A stretch of DNA of 64,000 bases from an uncultured Desulfuromonas sp. (GTDB lineage Bacteria; Desulfobacterota; Desulfuromonadia; Desulfuromonadales; Desulfuromonadaceae): contig NZ_OY787469.1 of assembly GCF_963678835.1 (NCBI RefSeq), forward strand, positions 248,001 to 312,000, written 5' to 3'. This document shows, piece after piece, positions 7,397 through 16,200 of this stretch; the first letter of the stretch is position 1, and each line of letters starts with the position of its first letter. The position numbers and the translations under genes were made by a program. Below the pieces are notes generated by a model that had not been told where the DNA came from, did no database searches, and saw only the letters and a list, made by a program, of their open reading frames with translations.

Positions 7397-8923
7397 ATGA
7401 AACGTACTCTTTTATTGATCGTGATCCTGCTTGTCGTCGCCGGGTTCTACTTTTACCCGACAAAAGAGAGAGATGTCTACGATGTTGTCCAGGGTCGGGA
7501 GTATTACGGCACTCTTGTTCTAAGCTGTGAAATCGAGGGCTTGCCCATCTCCATCGATGAAAAACAGGTCGGGGTCACCAAAAAGGAAACGCAGACCTTC
7601 AACCTGCCGGTGCAAGGTGTTTACGGCACGGCGGACCATGAGGTCGTCGTCCGGCAAGAGGTCGATGCCGAACATGAATATTATTTTTGCGAAAGATTTT
7701 CCTTCAACCGTTATATCGATGTCGAAGAACATCCGTTAAAACGCATCGCACTTTTTCTCTCTCCTGCTGAAGATCACACCTTCCCACCCGTCAATCAGGC
7801 CATTGCTTTACGCCTCAAGCCGAATGTGCTGGCGCGCAGAACCGGACTTGTGCAGGAGGTAAAGCTCAAACACAACTCCGCGTGGTATATGGTCGAGGAT
7901 GGGGCCGAGGATGAAAACCGCCTGTATGTGCTCACACGTGCCGAAAAAGATCTGAACCGGCCCAGTAAAAATGAACCGGTTGAAGGCCAGTTCGTCGAGG
8001 TGTACGACAAAGAAACGCTGGCGTTTATCGACGAACAGCAGCTGCAACCGCTCGCTGTTTATGACAGCTTCGACACCTATAACGCTATCGCCGTTAATGA
8101 CGACACCCTCTATATCGGTAACAGGGTTGCCCAGCTCCTGCGTTTGGACAAACAGAGTCTGGCAACAAAAAGAGCTGCTCCCGAAGAACTGGACGGTTGG
8201 ATCTCAGGCCTAAGCGCCTATCAGAATTACCTGATCGCCTATGGCGAAGGAGATCAGATCTCGGTTTTTAAAGACGATCAAATGCTCTATGTGATCGATG
8301 AAAAAGAACATTATCCCGACAACATCGACCAGATTCACGATTATGATGACTATAATCGCATTGACGCTGTCTGTCTGCATCATGGGCTGCTGTATGCCAC
8401 TAATTTTCGCGGGTTTATCAATGTTTATGCCCTTGAAGACGGCCGATTTATCCAGCAGATCAACACGATTAAATATGAAGAAGAATGGGGCTACGTGGTT
8501 GGGCGCCACATCGGAGCGGTCAGCGTTTATCAAGAGCGTTATCTTTACTTTGCCATTGATTATAACGGCCTGTTGGTTCTGGATAGCGAAACCGGAGCTA
8601 TTTCTCACATTTCCACGCTGTTCCCTGAAAAAATAGAATATAGCGAGCTTTTCCATGAAAATATCGATGTCACCAAAAAAACGGACATCTACAAGATGGT
8701 TTTTTACCGTCATTTTCTTATTTTCAGCGAAGTGAACGCTCTTCATCCATTCGTCTACGCTTACGATCTGCAGAGCAAACAAATCGTCCATACCTTCAAA
8801 GGGCACCAAGGTGACATTACGGAGCTGTTTTTACGCGGGGATCATTTGACCGGGCTCAGCTGTGAGGGTCGATTGTATCGGTGGGACTTGACGGTTTTGG
8901 AACCGAATCCGGTAGCTGAATAA
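7397..8923 (+). CDS. Membrane-anchored beta-propeller-like protein of unknown function
   Basis: A 508-residue protein with an N-terminal signal anchor (MKRTLLLIVILLVVAGFYFY) and a large extracytoplasmic domain. Residues about 160-500 contain repeated beta-rich blocks that look like WD40/quinoprotein-like propeller blades. Examples are DTLYIGNRVAQLLRLDKQ, GLLYATNFRGFINVYALEDG, YLYFAIDYNGLLVLDSETG, FVYAYDLQSKQIVHTFKGH and LSCEGRLYRWDL. The segment before that, about 30-130, is a separate domain. The ribosome site is weak. A scaffold or ligand-binding role outside the cytoplasmic membrane is an inference only. Confidence 0.65.
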   Translation: MKRTLLLIVILLVVAGFYFYPTKERDVYDVVQGREYYGTLVLSCEIEGLPISIDEKQVGVTKKETQTFNLPVQGVYGTADHEVVVRQEVDAEHEYYFCERFSFNRYIDVEEHPLKRIALFLSPAEDHTFPPVNQAIALRLKPNVLARRTGLVQEVKLKHNSAWYMVEDGAEDENRLYVLTRAEKDLNRPSKNEPVEGQFVEVYDKETLAFIDEQQLQPLAVYDSFDTYNAIAVNDDTLYIGNRVAQLLRLDKQSLATKRAAPEELDGWISGLSAYQNYLIAYGEGDQISVFKDDQMLYVIDEKEHYPDNIDQIHDYDDYNRIDAVCLHHGLLYATNFRGFINVYALEDGRFIQQINTIKYEEEWGYVVGRHIGAVSVYQERYLYFAIDYNGLLVLDSETGAISHISTLFPEKIEYSELFHENIDVTKKTDIYKMVFYRHFLIFSEVNALHPFVYAYDLQSKQIVHTFKGHQGDITELFLRGDHLTGLSCEGRLYRWDLTVLEPNPVAE

Positions 8924-9263
8924 CGCGAAGACAGCGGACGGCGTTGATATTTGAGGGCATATTGGAATAGCACCAGTTTAAGCAATTCTGTAGTCAACTC
9001 GGGACTGTCCCAAGCCCTACCTGGGGCTGTCCCAGATATTTACGGGCCATGGAACAGTGGCGGTTTGCACCGCAAAAGCCTGGGCAACCCCCGTGCGGGG
9101 ACAATCCCGGTTTTGCTGCTATTTCCCCTTAAACGTCGTGCCATTCGGGCATATCGCTAAAACTATTTTTCACAATTGTTATCTATTAAAATCATTATTC
9201 ATAGACGGTATGTGTTTTTCATGGCATTCTGGTTGAAATGTTTTGAAATAGGAATTCACCAAG
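8924..9263. other. Gene-free gap of 340 bases
   Basis: No credible gene. It contains two close copies of CTGTCCCA around 9005-9033 and an AT-rich stretch just before the Fic gene that probably holds its promoter. Nothing else is recognised. Confidence 0.5.
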
Positions 9264-10811
9264 ATGTCTATTTATAAGCTAAATTCACACTGTGAAACTG
9301 TTTTTCACGCGTTTCCTGCTTTGCCGGAACAAGCGACCCTCGCCGGATATTCCGCCTTGATTGAGGCCCATAGCCTCAAGGTTCCCCTTCCCGACAGTTT
9401 GTGCGCCATCGGGACAAAACACAAAAAATTTACCGAGGGGCGTTGGCGGTTTTTTACCCCAAGACACCAGCCGCCAGAGACTCTCTGTGGCCACCTCACA
9501 TTTGCGCTGAAATACGAGGGCATTGATCTGGCCGTGCTCAATGCGTTGTTTCACACGATTGAAGCGGGCGAGTTGGAAGAAATTATACGCACCGAGCCGA
9601 CCGGAAGCTATAGCCGCAGGCTGTGGTTTCTGTGGGAATGGCTGCGTGATGACCACTTGGATCTGCCGGATGCGACCAGCGGAAACTTCGTCGCGGTTGT
9701 TAACGACAAGCTGCAGTACTCCGGTAGAGCCATTGCGTCTCGCCGCCACCGGGTGAACAACAACCTGCCGGGCACGCGGGATTTTTGTCCATTGATTCGC
9801 AAAACGGAAAAACTTGAGCGGTTTATCGGCAAAAACCTGTCGCAAACTGCGCTGCGCCACATTGGGCAGACTCATGCCGACCTGCTGGCACGCGCCGCGG
9901 CGTTTTTGCTTCTGAAAGACTCAAAAGCGTCTTACACCATCGAAGGTGAAAGTCCGCCGCACAGCCGCGTTGAACGCTGGGGGAGAATCATTGGCGACGC
10001 GGGAAAAAGACCACTCACGCTGGCCGAACTGAATTACCTGCAGACACAGGTGATCACGGACCCTCGATTTATTGAGCTCGGGCTGCGCACCCAAGGTGGT
10101 TTTGTCGGCGACCATGACCGGGCGACCGGTCTGCCCTTGCCCGATCATATCTCTGCAAAACCCGAAGATCTTGCCAGGCTGCTGGCGGGTCTGTTGGAAA
10201 CCCATACCTTGTTGGAAGACAGCGATTTCGATGCGATTCTGCTCGCCTCCGTCATCGCGTTCGGCTTTGTTTTCATCCATCCCTTTGAAGACGGCAATGG
10301 CCGCATCCATCGTTATTTGCTTCACCATATTCTGGCGGAAAAAGGATTTGTACCGCAAGGTTTGGTCTTCCCCGTTTCCGCCGTCATCCTGGAAAGAATC
10401 GCGGACTACCGCAAGACGCTGGAGCATTTCTCCCGTCCGCGACTGGATTTCATCGAATGGCGACCAACCGAAAAAAACAATGTCGAAGTCCTCAATGAAA
10501 CCATCGACCTGTACCGTTATTTTGATGCCACGCAGCAGGCCGAGTTTTTCTTTGCCTGTGTCGAGGAAACCGTCAACACTACCCTGCCGGAAGAAGTGGA
10601 TTATCTGGAGAAATACGACCGCCTCAATACGTTCATCAAAAACTACATCGACATGCCGGACAACTTGGTTGATCTGCTCATCCGCTTTTTGTCACAAAAC
10701 AACGGAACGCTGTCAAAAAGAGCCAGAAGGCACGAATTTGACAAGTTGACGGAGCAGGAGGTTCAGGCGATTGAAGGAAAATATGCGGAAATTTTCGGCG
10801 AAGAGAAATAA
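9264..10811 (+). CDS. Fic/DOC-family AMP-transferase-like protein
   Basis: A 515-residue soluble Fic protein. The active-site motif HPFEDGNGRIHR starts at residue 339, with all catalytic and phosphate-binding residues present. A class II type inhibitory motif (SYTIEGE) precedes it at about 223-229; its glutamate normally blocks ATP. The N-terminal 200 residues are an extra domain seen in large bacterial Fic proteins, and the C-terminal part is helical. By family it would transfer AMP, or less often another nucleotide or phosphate, to a hydroxyl on a target protein. No antitoxin gene is next to it, as expected when the inhibitory helix is internal. The ATG follows AGGAA. Confidence 0.88.
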   Translation: MSIYKLNSHCETVFHAFPALPEQATLAGYSALIEAHSLKVPLPDSLCAIGTKHKKFTEGRWRFFTPRHQPPETLCGHLTFALKYEGIDLAVLNALFHTIEAGELEEIIRTEPTGSYSRRLWFLWEWLRDDHLDLPDATSGNFVAVVNDKLQYSGRAIASRRHRVNNNLPGTRDFCPLIRKTEKLERFIGKNLSQTALRHIGQTHADLLARAAAFLLLKDSKASYTIEGESPPHSRVERWGRIIGDAGKRPLTLAELNYLQTQVITDPRFIELGLRTQGGFVGDHDRATGLPLPDHISAKPEDLARLLAGLLETHTLLEDSDFDAILLASVIAFGFVFIHPFEDGNGRIHRYLLHHILAEKGFVPQGLVFPVSAVILERIADYRKTLEHFSRPRLDFIEWRPTEKNNVEVLNETIDLYRYFDATQQAEFFFACVEETVNTTLPEEVDYLEKYDRLNTFIKNYIDMPDNLVDLLIRFLSQNNGTLSKRARRHEFDKLTEQEVQAIEGKYAEIFGEEK

Positions 10812-10818
10812 GGCTTGT

Positions 10819-11015
10819 GAAGTGACGGATTGAGGCAATTTTGATTGGGCCTTCCGTGCGAACTAATTCAGACGGAATTTAATAGGGGCAGTGTCCCTCG
10901 TTTCCACATCACAACACCCACCATTCCCTAAGGAATGGTGGGTGTTGTGATGTGTTGGGTCTAAAATGTGCGGGTTGGCGCGAAAGATGTCAATGGTGAT
11001 TTTTGTCTTACTTTG
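10819..11015 (+). pseudogene. Scar of a second ccd locus
   Basis: Bases 10819-10848 match the last 30 bases of ccdA (AGTGACGG.TTGAGGCAATT.TGAT). Bases 10958-11015 match the region upstream of ccdA (CTAAAATGTGC, GATGTCAA, ACTTTG). The order, ccdA tail then ccd leader, is what remains when one copy of a tandem ccd duplication is deleted. The large palindrome lies between the two parts. Confidence 0.5.
10905..10954. repeat. Perfect 23-bp inverted repeat with 4-base loop
   Basis: Arms of 23 bases are exact reverse complements around CTAA. A decayed relative lies upstream of ccdA at 5169-5224, where the left arm is kept and the right arm has degenerated. It is either a very stable hairpin or a DNA cruciform or mobile hairpin element. 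No T-run follows, so it is not a standard terminator. The remaining gap to 11286 is AT-rich without genes. Confidence 0.75.
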
Positions 11016-11286
11016 AGTCCATTGAGACGGGCAATGTCTCTGAATGCATTTATTAGAACAGTTGAAATGGCAGATCGGATTCCTGTATTTTATTTAATAT
11101 TTATCCACGTAAAAGAACTAAATCTTGCCGTGGATAAATCTATCATGGTGTTATTCGGATTCGACTATTATATGCGTGATATATAGTTAAAATGAGGCTC
11201 GGCGATATTGAAAACTGAAAAAACAATTTTTTCAGTATAGTAAATATGAAATTATAATAATTTGTTGAATTGAAAAGGTAAAATAT

Positions 11287-11805
11287 ATGGATTGTAAGTC
11301 GATATTTTTGTTTGATGTGTTGAAAAGATATGACCACTACATTGGGACTACAAATTTCAAGGTTGGTCTTATGATGTCTTTTTTGCTTACAGTTGTACTC
11401 GGATTGACTTTGCGTGTAGTCGTCCTTGGGTCGAAAAGCGATATAAACATTATTATGTTTTCAATACTTATATTGTTTGTATTTTTAACTATAACTTTAT
11501 CACTTGTTGCTGTCTATAAATTGCTTTGTGTAGTATTCCCAAACACTAAAAATCCAAGTTTTTACGAATCAATGATATTTTTTGGTGATGTATCTACGAC
11601 CCATGGAGGTGCAGCTGGGTATCATGAAAAAATAAAGACCTCTTCAGAAGAAGAAATTCTTAAGGATTTATCATTTCAAACATTCACTGTGGCGGGAATA
11701 GTCTCTGATAAATTCAAGACGCTCCAAGTGGCTGTCAATATAATAAGGTTTTGTGTCGTTCCATTACTTTTCATTTCAATTATTTTTATCTTAATTATCC
11801 ACTGA
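11287..11805 (+). CDS. pycTM: Pycsar effector, transmembrane PycTM type
   Basis: A 172-residue membrane protein. The N-terminus (FDVLKRYDHYIGTTNFKVGLMMSF) matches the opening of Pycsar transmembrane effectors. Two membrane helices follow (about 29-48 and 54-85), then a soluble part of about 60 residues, and a C-terminal membrane helix (about 151-171). In Pycsar systems the effector senses a cyclic pyrimidine nucleotide made during phage infection and disrupts the inner membrane. The cyclase gene follows eight bases downstream. The gene is much more AT-rich than its surroundings, which suggests transfer. The start follows AAGG. Confidence 0.85.
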   Translation: MDCKSIFLFDVLKRYDHYIGTTNFKVGLMMSFLLTVVLGLTLRVVVLGSKSDINIIMFSILILFVFLTITLSLVAVYKLLCVVFPNTKNPSFYESMIFFGDVSTTHGGAAGYHEKIKTSSEEEILKDLSFQTFTVAGIVSDKFKTLQVAVNIIRFCVVPLLFISIIFILIIH

Positions 11806-11813
11806 GGTCAACA

Positions 11814-13154
11814 ATGAGTAATCTTGAAAATCTTTTCAATGAAGTTTTCGATATGGTTGATACCAGAACTAAGACGGTAAAAAAGGTATTAAATTCAGCC
11901 ACTTTAAATGAGAGATTTGAGTCTTTGCCGTCAGGGCCACAGCGCGAATACATTCTTCAGTCCCAGATTAGGCCAATATTTGGAAAAGACGGCATTAATT
12001 CTACCCCCATAGGAACACATCCAGATTTTCTTTCTCTAGAAAATGGTAGTTCTAGAACGATTAATCAGTATGTATGCACCCTTTTTGTAGACATTAAGGG
12101 GTCTACCCGCCTTTCATTGCTTTACCCTCTAGACCTTGTATATAAATTCAAAGATGCGGTTATAAAGACTTGTGTAGAAGTTATTCGTTCTCTTGATGGT
12201 TCTGTTCATAGAATAATGGGCGACGCAGTAATGGCATTTTTTGGAGGCAATGCTACTGAAAAGGAAGATGCAATTGCAGATGCAATCAATTGCGCTACAA
12301 CCTTACGGGCAGTACTTGAAGGTAGCATTAAGCCATGGATGGTAAAGAACGGAATTGATGCAAAAGACTTTGGTTTTAGAGTTGGTTGCGACTTTGGAGA
12401 TGACAGCGAAGTTCTTTGGGGAAGCTTTGGTTACTCTAATGTCGGTGAGGTGTCGGCTACAGGCCTTCCCGTCGATATGGCCTCTAAGTTACAAGGTCTC
12501 GCTAGTAAAAACCAAACTATGATTGGTCAAGGCATATTGAATTTTATAAATTGGCCCGAAAACTATTCTAAAATAAAGGAGAATACAAGGTCTTGTGAAG
12601 AACAAAAGTTGCCTGTAGTTACCCCAAATCTGACTGATAAAAACGGTAATCCAATAAATTATCAAATGCGACTATTACGATATGAAGCTTATCTTGAGTG
12701 CAGTGCTCTTCCTCGCCAATTTAAGGAAGTTTTAGGAGATATTCGTGTAATCAACCACAAGGCCATATCATACAAATGTTATACCGTTGCGAATGATAAT
12801 GAGGTTGAATATTTCCCCTCTTCTAAGTTTTTAGAAAAAAATGTGCCTCTTGTTTTTAAAGTCGTTGTGAACACAAGAATTAATGGTCTGTCCTTCCCAT
12901 TAACTGCAATATTCACTAAGATGAACAATGGCAAAGACGTTCCAATAGAAGAAAGAGAAAAAGAATATCCACCAGTAGAAAGAATTCTTAGGAAACCTGT
13001 TCCAGATAAGTACAATAAATCTCCAAATCAATTCGTTAAAGCAATTTTGAATGAGTCAACCTTGTATAGGGGACTTCATACGATGAAATGTGAAATAGTA
13101 GATAGAAATAAAAAAACTCTTTTTCGCGATTGGATTGGGGTGATGATCAAGTAG
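11814..13154 (+). CDS. pycC: Pycsar pyrimidine nucleotide cyclase (PycC-like)
   Basis: A 446-residue class III nucleotidyl cyclase. The start was chosen at the ATG behind GAGGT, which overlaps the effector stop. The catalytic domain spans about 85-290 with the two metal-binding aspartates at D93 (FVDIKGSTRLS) and D137 (IMGDAVMAFFGG). After residue ~320 there is a C-terminal domain resembling the AGS-C sensor domain found on defence cyclases. With pycTM upstream this is the two-gene Pycsar layout. By family it makes cCMP or cUMP on phage infection; which one cannot be read here. AT-rich like pycTM, and an IS4 element follows directly. Confidence 0.85.
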   Translation: MSNLENLFNEVFDMVDTRTKTVKKVLNSATLNERFESLPSGPQREYILQSQIRPIFGKDGINSTPIGTHPDFLSLENGSSRTINQYVCTLFVDIKGSTRLSLLYPLDLVYKFKDAVIKTCVEVIRSLDGSVHRIMGDAVMAFFGGNATEKEDAIADAINCATTLRAVLEGSIKPWMVKNGIDAKDFGFRVGCDFGDDSEVLWGSFGYSNVGEVSATGLPVDMASKLQGLASKNQTMIGQGILNFINWPENYSKIKENTRSCEEQKLPVVTPNLTDKNGNPINYQMRLLRYEAYLECSALPRQFKEVLGDIRVINHKAISYKCYTVANDNEVEYFPSSKFLEKNVPLVFKVVVNTRINGLSFPLTAIFTKMNNGKDVPIEEREKEYPPVERILRKPVPDKYNKSPNQFVKAILNESTLYRGLHTMKCEIVDRNKKTLFRDWIGVMIK

Positions 13155-13194
13155 TGTTAAGCAAAGAGATGAAAAAATATGGGTTAGGTCACAG

Positions 13195-14444
13195 CTGTCT
13201 CATAGTTTTAGATAAGGGCTAACTGCCCGTTGTTTATAATATTTTTTCGGCCTGGAGGCTTAAATAGCTCCAGAAAATCGCGTCTCTCGAACAAATTTAG
13301 CTGTAATAATAGCAACATCTGCTGCATCGTTCGGCTGATCTTCGCCTGAAATTTCAAATACGCCAGCAGTAGGTAGGCGCACAGAACAATCCAGATCTGG
13401 GTCATCACAGCGTTGCGGGAAGTGCCCAGAAAGCTTTTAATGCGCAGATTCTGTTTGATCCATTTAAAGAACAACTCGATCTGCCAGCGTTCTTTGTACA
13501 GTTCAGCGACCGTTGCGGCCGAAATATCCAGCGCATTGGTCACAAACTCGTAGGTGATGTCGGTTTCTGCATCCAGGTAACGCACTTTACGAAAGGTGCC
13601 GTCGATCCCCTTGAGTTGAATTTGTTGATCCAGCAAAACTCCTGGACTTTTGCGTCCTCTGCGCTTGGGGCCGGGGAAGGTGACCGCATTGCTCTTCAGG
13701 CGCGTCACGAAGCGAATGCCGCTATCCGTCAGTTCCTGATACCAGGAGTAATCGGTATAGCCTCGATCAAAGACAACATAGGAATCCTTGGGTAACTCCA
13801 GCTGCCTGGCCATATTGATCTCATGCTCCTTGCCCTCGCTCAGGTCGACAAAGGCGGGCAGGTAGCCGTCGGCATCCAGACCGATATGCAGCTTCGCAGC
13901 CCCTTTGCTTTTGCGATACTTCGCCCAAGGGAACAGCGATAAGCTCAAGTCGATCATGGTGGCGTCAAGCAGATAGAGCTTTGCCGATTCCTTGAACTTG
14001 AAACGCTTGTTGCGCGGTGCGACTGTTTGGCAACGCCCCAGCAGGCGCAGAAATAGCGCCTCGTACATTTCGTGGGGCTGTTGCTCGTTCGCCCGACTCA
14101 GCGTGGCCCGACTGAACGATTTGATCCCGAGGTGATAGAGTTTACCGCTTTGCGCCGACATATTTTCAACAATATCCCGCAAGCTGTCACGGCCGGTCAG
14201 TTGTGCCGTCAACAGCGCGACAAACTGCGTCCAGCGGAAAAACGAGTGGAATTTCTGTCCGGCGTGGTGCTTATTGGCCAGAGTCTGAAACTCATGTCTC
14301 GGGAAAATTCGTACAATTTGTGAAAGAACAGTGTTAGAATTCGTCATGGCTTATAACCTCCTGCTTTTAATGTCTTTTTGGCGAAAACATTGTAACACGG
14401 GAACGTTCTAAGCCTTTTTATTTATTGATCAAATTGTGAGACAG
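13195..14444 (-). mobile_element. IS4-family insertion sequence, complete
   Basis: The ends carry inverted repeats beginning CTGTCTCA (left CTGTCTCATAGTTTT, right reverse-complement CTGTCTCACAATTTG), about 1250 bp apart, with one intact transposase inside. The bases just outside, CACAG and CACTG, also resemble each other, so the true ends may be a few bases further out. No clear target duplication is visible. It lies immediately downstream of the Pycsar genes. A solo end of a relative lies at 2549-2619. Confidence 0.85.
13208..14347 (-). CDS. IS4-family transposase
   Basis: A 379-residue DDE transposase of normal IS4 length. Catalytic residues are D128 (LLDATMIDL), D194 (VVFDRGYTDY) and E291 inside a perfect YREK signature (Y284, R287, E291, K298). 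The N-terminal 100 residues form the usual IS4 N-terminal domain. The ATG follows AGGAGG. No internal stop or frameshift, so the element is probably active or only recently silenced. Confidence 0.93.
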   Translation of the reverse strand: MTNSNTVLSQIVRIFPRHEFQTLANKHHAGQKFHSFFRWTQFVALLTAQLTGRDSLRDIVENMSAQSGKLYHLGIKSFSRATLSRANEQQPHEMYEALFLRLLGRCQTVAPRNKRFKFKESAKLYLLDATMIDLSLSLFPWAKYRKSKGAAKLHIGLDADGYLPAFVDLSEGKEHEINMARQLELPKDSYVVFDRGYTDYSWYQELTDSGIRFVTRLKSNAVTFPGPKRRGRKSPGVLLDQQIQLKGIDGTFRKVRYLDAETDITYEFVTNALDISAATVAELYKERWQIELFFKWIKQNLRIKSFLGTSRNAVMTQIWIVLCAYLLLAYLKFQAKISRTMQQMLLLLQLNLFERRDFLELFKPPGRKNIINNGQLALI

Positions 14445-14635
14445 CAGTGAATTCAAGAGCCGACTCTGAAGACTATTATAAGCAGGGAGCGTGGCATTGT
14501 TTGATGGTGATGGCGACTTGTAAGTGATATTATCCTAATATTCAGAATGTAAACGCCGTCTCAACAACCCTCAATAGCATTTAACAAAAAATCGGCGGAT
14601 GGCGTCAATTTAAGCTGATTTAAGTGTTGGGCCAT

Positions 14636-15316
14636 ATGAAAGCGAAATTTGCAGATCTCGGACATGTATCACATCAAGAAGGGTTCTTTGTTTTTTTATT
14701 TTGTGGGCTATGTTTAGGATGCGTAGCTGCAACATTGGAGCTCTTGGATTTAAGCACCACCGCTGTGATAGACGTGGCTAGGGAAGCATTGTCACTCAGC
14801 TTATTTTCACTTTTGTGTTCAGTAAGTCTAGTTGGTATTCTTGTCGCTTCGTGGTCTAAGGTGCCGACATGGACTGCAGAAGCTTTGTGCTTTTTCTGTA
14901 TGCCTATGTTGCGTGCGGGATTAACAGCAGGGTTTATAGCGAGCGGAAGTACAATCGGACTTGGCTGCGGTGGCTGGTTCCTATTCGCTATATTTGGTGG
15001 CGATGAGCAAGCTAACTCAGCACTGCGGTTGGTAGCAATGGGGGCCTTACTATTACTGATAACCTGGCCGCTTATCTATCTCGGTGCTGAGTTGCTAGGC
15101 GTGACCACCTTAGGCCTCAAGATAGTCGCTTTCATCTATTCCGTTGGTATGAGCGTGGTTCTGCTGCTAGCCGCACCTCTGGGGTTTTGGTCGGGGATTG
15201 GCCTTTTTTTTGTTGCGGGGGCTTTGCAATTCTGGCTGAGGCACCGAAGGCGTCTGGCCCGTCAGTCTGATCCTTCCGATGTCTCTGCACAAAGCGCCAC
15301 GGGTGATCCTGTTTAA
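14636..15316 (+). CDS. Hypothetical multi-pass membrane protein
   Basis: A 226-residue protein with about six hydrophobic segments and a basic, polar C-terminal tail (HRRRLARQSDPSDVSAQSATGD). No recognisable family motif. The ATG used lacks a clear ribosome site; a TTG 12 bases earlier is possible. It stands alone between the IS4 element and a toxin-antitoxin module. It may be accessory, since its neighbours on both sides are mobile. Confidence 0.55.
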   Translation: MKAKFADLGHVSHQEGFFVFLFCGLCLGCVAATLELLDLSTTAVIDVAREALSLSLFSLLCSVSLVGILVASWSKVPTWTAEALCFFCMPMLRAGLTAGFIASGSTIGLGCGGWFLFAIFGGDEQANSALRLVAMGALLLLITWPLIYLGAELLGVTTLGLKIVAFIYSVGMSVVLLLAAPLGFWSGIGLFFVAGALQFWLRHRRRLARQSDPSDVSAQSATGDPV

Positions 15317-15412
15317 TTATCGGAGTTAAAGGCAAGGGGGAGGCTTGAATTGCAATATTATTGGGGAAATATTGTAAAGACCCTGTCTTCCGCTCCATAA
15401 CTCCAGTACGTG

Positions 15413-15706
15413 CTAAAAAGCAGAGAAATGTTTCATCGGCTCCATTTTCTGATGCAGTATTCTGATGACAAAAATATCGGCTTTTCGTCGCCGGTAGAAA
15501 ATAGCGTGTTTTTGGTGGTCATGTCGGCGAATTCCAACAGCAATCTGCGGGCACTCATGTCCCATAAGTGGCGAGTTAAACAGGAGGTGAAGGACGCTTT
15601 CCAAATCATCGGCGTAGGCGTCCGCCTGGAGAGAACCGAAGTTCACCAGAGTGTATTCGTAGATTTCCGCAAAATCCTCCGCCGCAAGCGCGGAAAGCTT
15701 ATACAT
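15413..15706 (-). CDS. parE: ParE-family toxin (RelE/ParE superfamily)
   Basis: A 97-residue toxin that begins YKLSALAAEDFAEIYEYT and ends HAIFYRRRKADIFVIRILHQKMEPMKH, the standard ParE arrangement. Family members poison DNA gyrase. It overlaps the upstream antitoxin gene by eight bases, so the two are coupled. No defect visible. Confidence 0.88.
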   Translation of the reverse strand: MYKLSALAAEDFAEIYEYTLVNFGSLQADAYADDLESVLHLLFNSPLMGHECPQIAVGIRRHDHQKHAIFYRRRKADIFVIRILHQKMEPMKHFSAF

Positions 15707-15941
15707 GATGTTTCTGCTTTACCTTTGCGGCAATGTCGCGAAGCGACAAATCACTTTCACCGCTGCGCTCTCCAGCGTCTATCGCCTGTTTCAGTGCGGT
15801 AGCTTGATTTTCCTGCTGTTCAAGCAACCGCAAAGCGGTGCGTACGACTTCGCTCGTTGAACCGTAACGTCCTGATTCGACTAATTTCCCGACAAATTCA
15901 TCAAGTTGCGAACCAATCGTGACACTTGTTGTTCTGGCCAT
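15699..15941 (-). CDS. parD: ParD-family antitoxin
   Basis: An 80-residue ribbon-helix-helix antitoxin: ARTTSVTIGSQLDEFVGKLV, then GRYGSTSEVVRTALRLLEQQE, then a charged toxin-binding tail. The start was set at the ATG behind AGGAGA. The longer frame upstream is only the relic of an ATPase gene that happens to be open. It neutralises ParE and should repress the pair. Confidence 0.88.
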   Translation of the reverse strand: MARTTSVTIGSQLDEFVGKLVESGRYGSTSEVVRTALRLLEQQENQATALKQAIDAGERSGESDLSLRDIAAKVKQKHHV

Positions 15942-16046
15942 GGCCTGATCTCCTGTGTGAATATTTAACACAGCAACTTTAGCATCGATGACGAATGTGT
16001 CAAAAGAAATCGCCGTGTGACAACCGGGTAGCCCACCCAATTCAAT

Positions 16047-16157
16047 GTCGCCGTTGCGGATGACCAGGCGGCGGTCGCCGGACAAGGCGAGCAGTGGGGC
16101 GTGGGTGGACATGAGGGCGATAGGCGAGGCGCTCAGACTGGTGACGATCATCAACGA
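16047..16157 (-). pseudogene. Relic of the neighbouring ABC-type ATPase gene, internally deleted
   Basis: The minus strand encodes SLSASPI followed by STHAPLLALSGDRRLVIRNG. These are two separate pieces of the ATPase at 16825-17841 (LSASPIVLIDE and ATHDPLLALSGDRRLVIRNGG) joined by a deletion of about 80 bases. It lies directly upstream of parD and is fused in frame to it by chance. Confidence 0.7.
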
Positions 16158-16200
16158 TAATGACCTAAATCAGTTGCGTAGGGTGGCCACCGACAGCCTG

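Noticed and set aside
7324..7530. Short open frame with a good GGAGG before the propeller gene
   Set aside because: It runs into the other gene in a different frame and has no recognisable protein features; the ribosome site may be left from a changed start.
13181..14453. Target-site duplication of the IS4-family element
   Set aside because: The flanks CACAG and CACTG are similar but look like part of the inverted repeats; no exact duplication could be shown.
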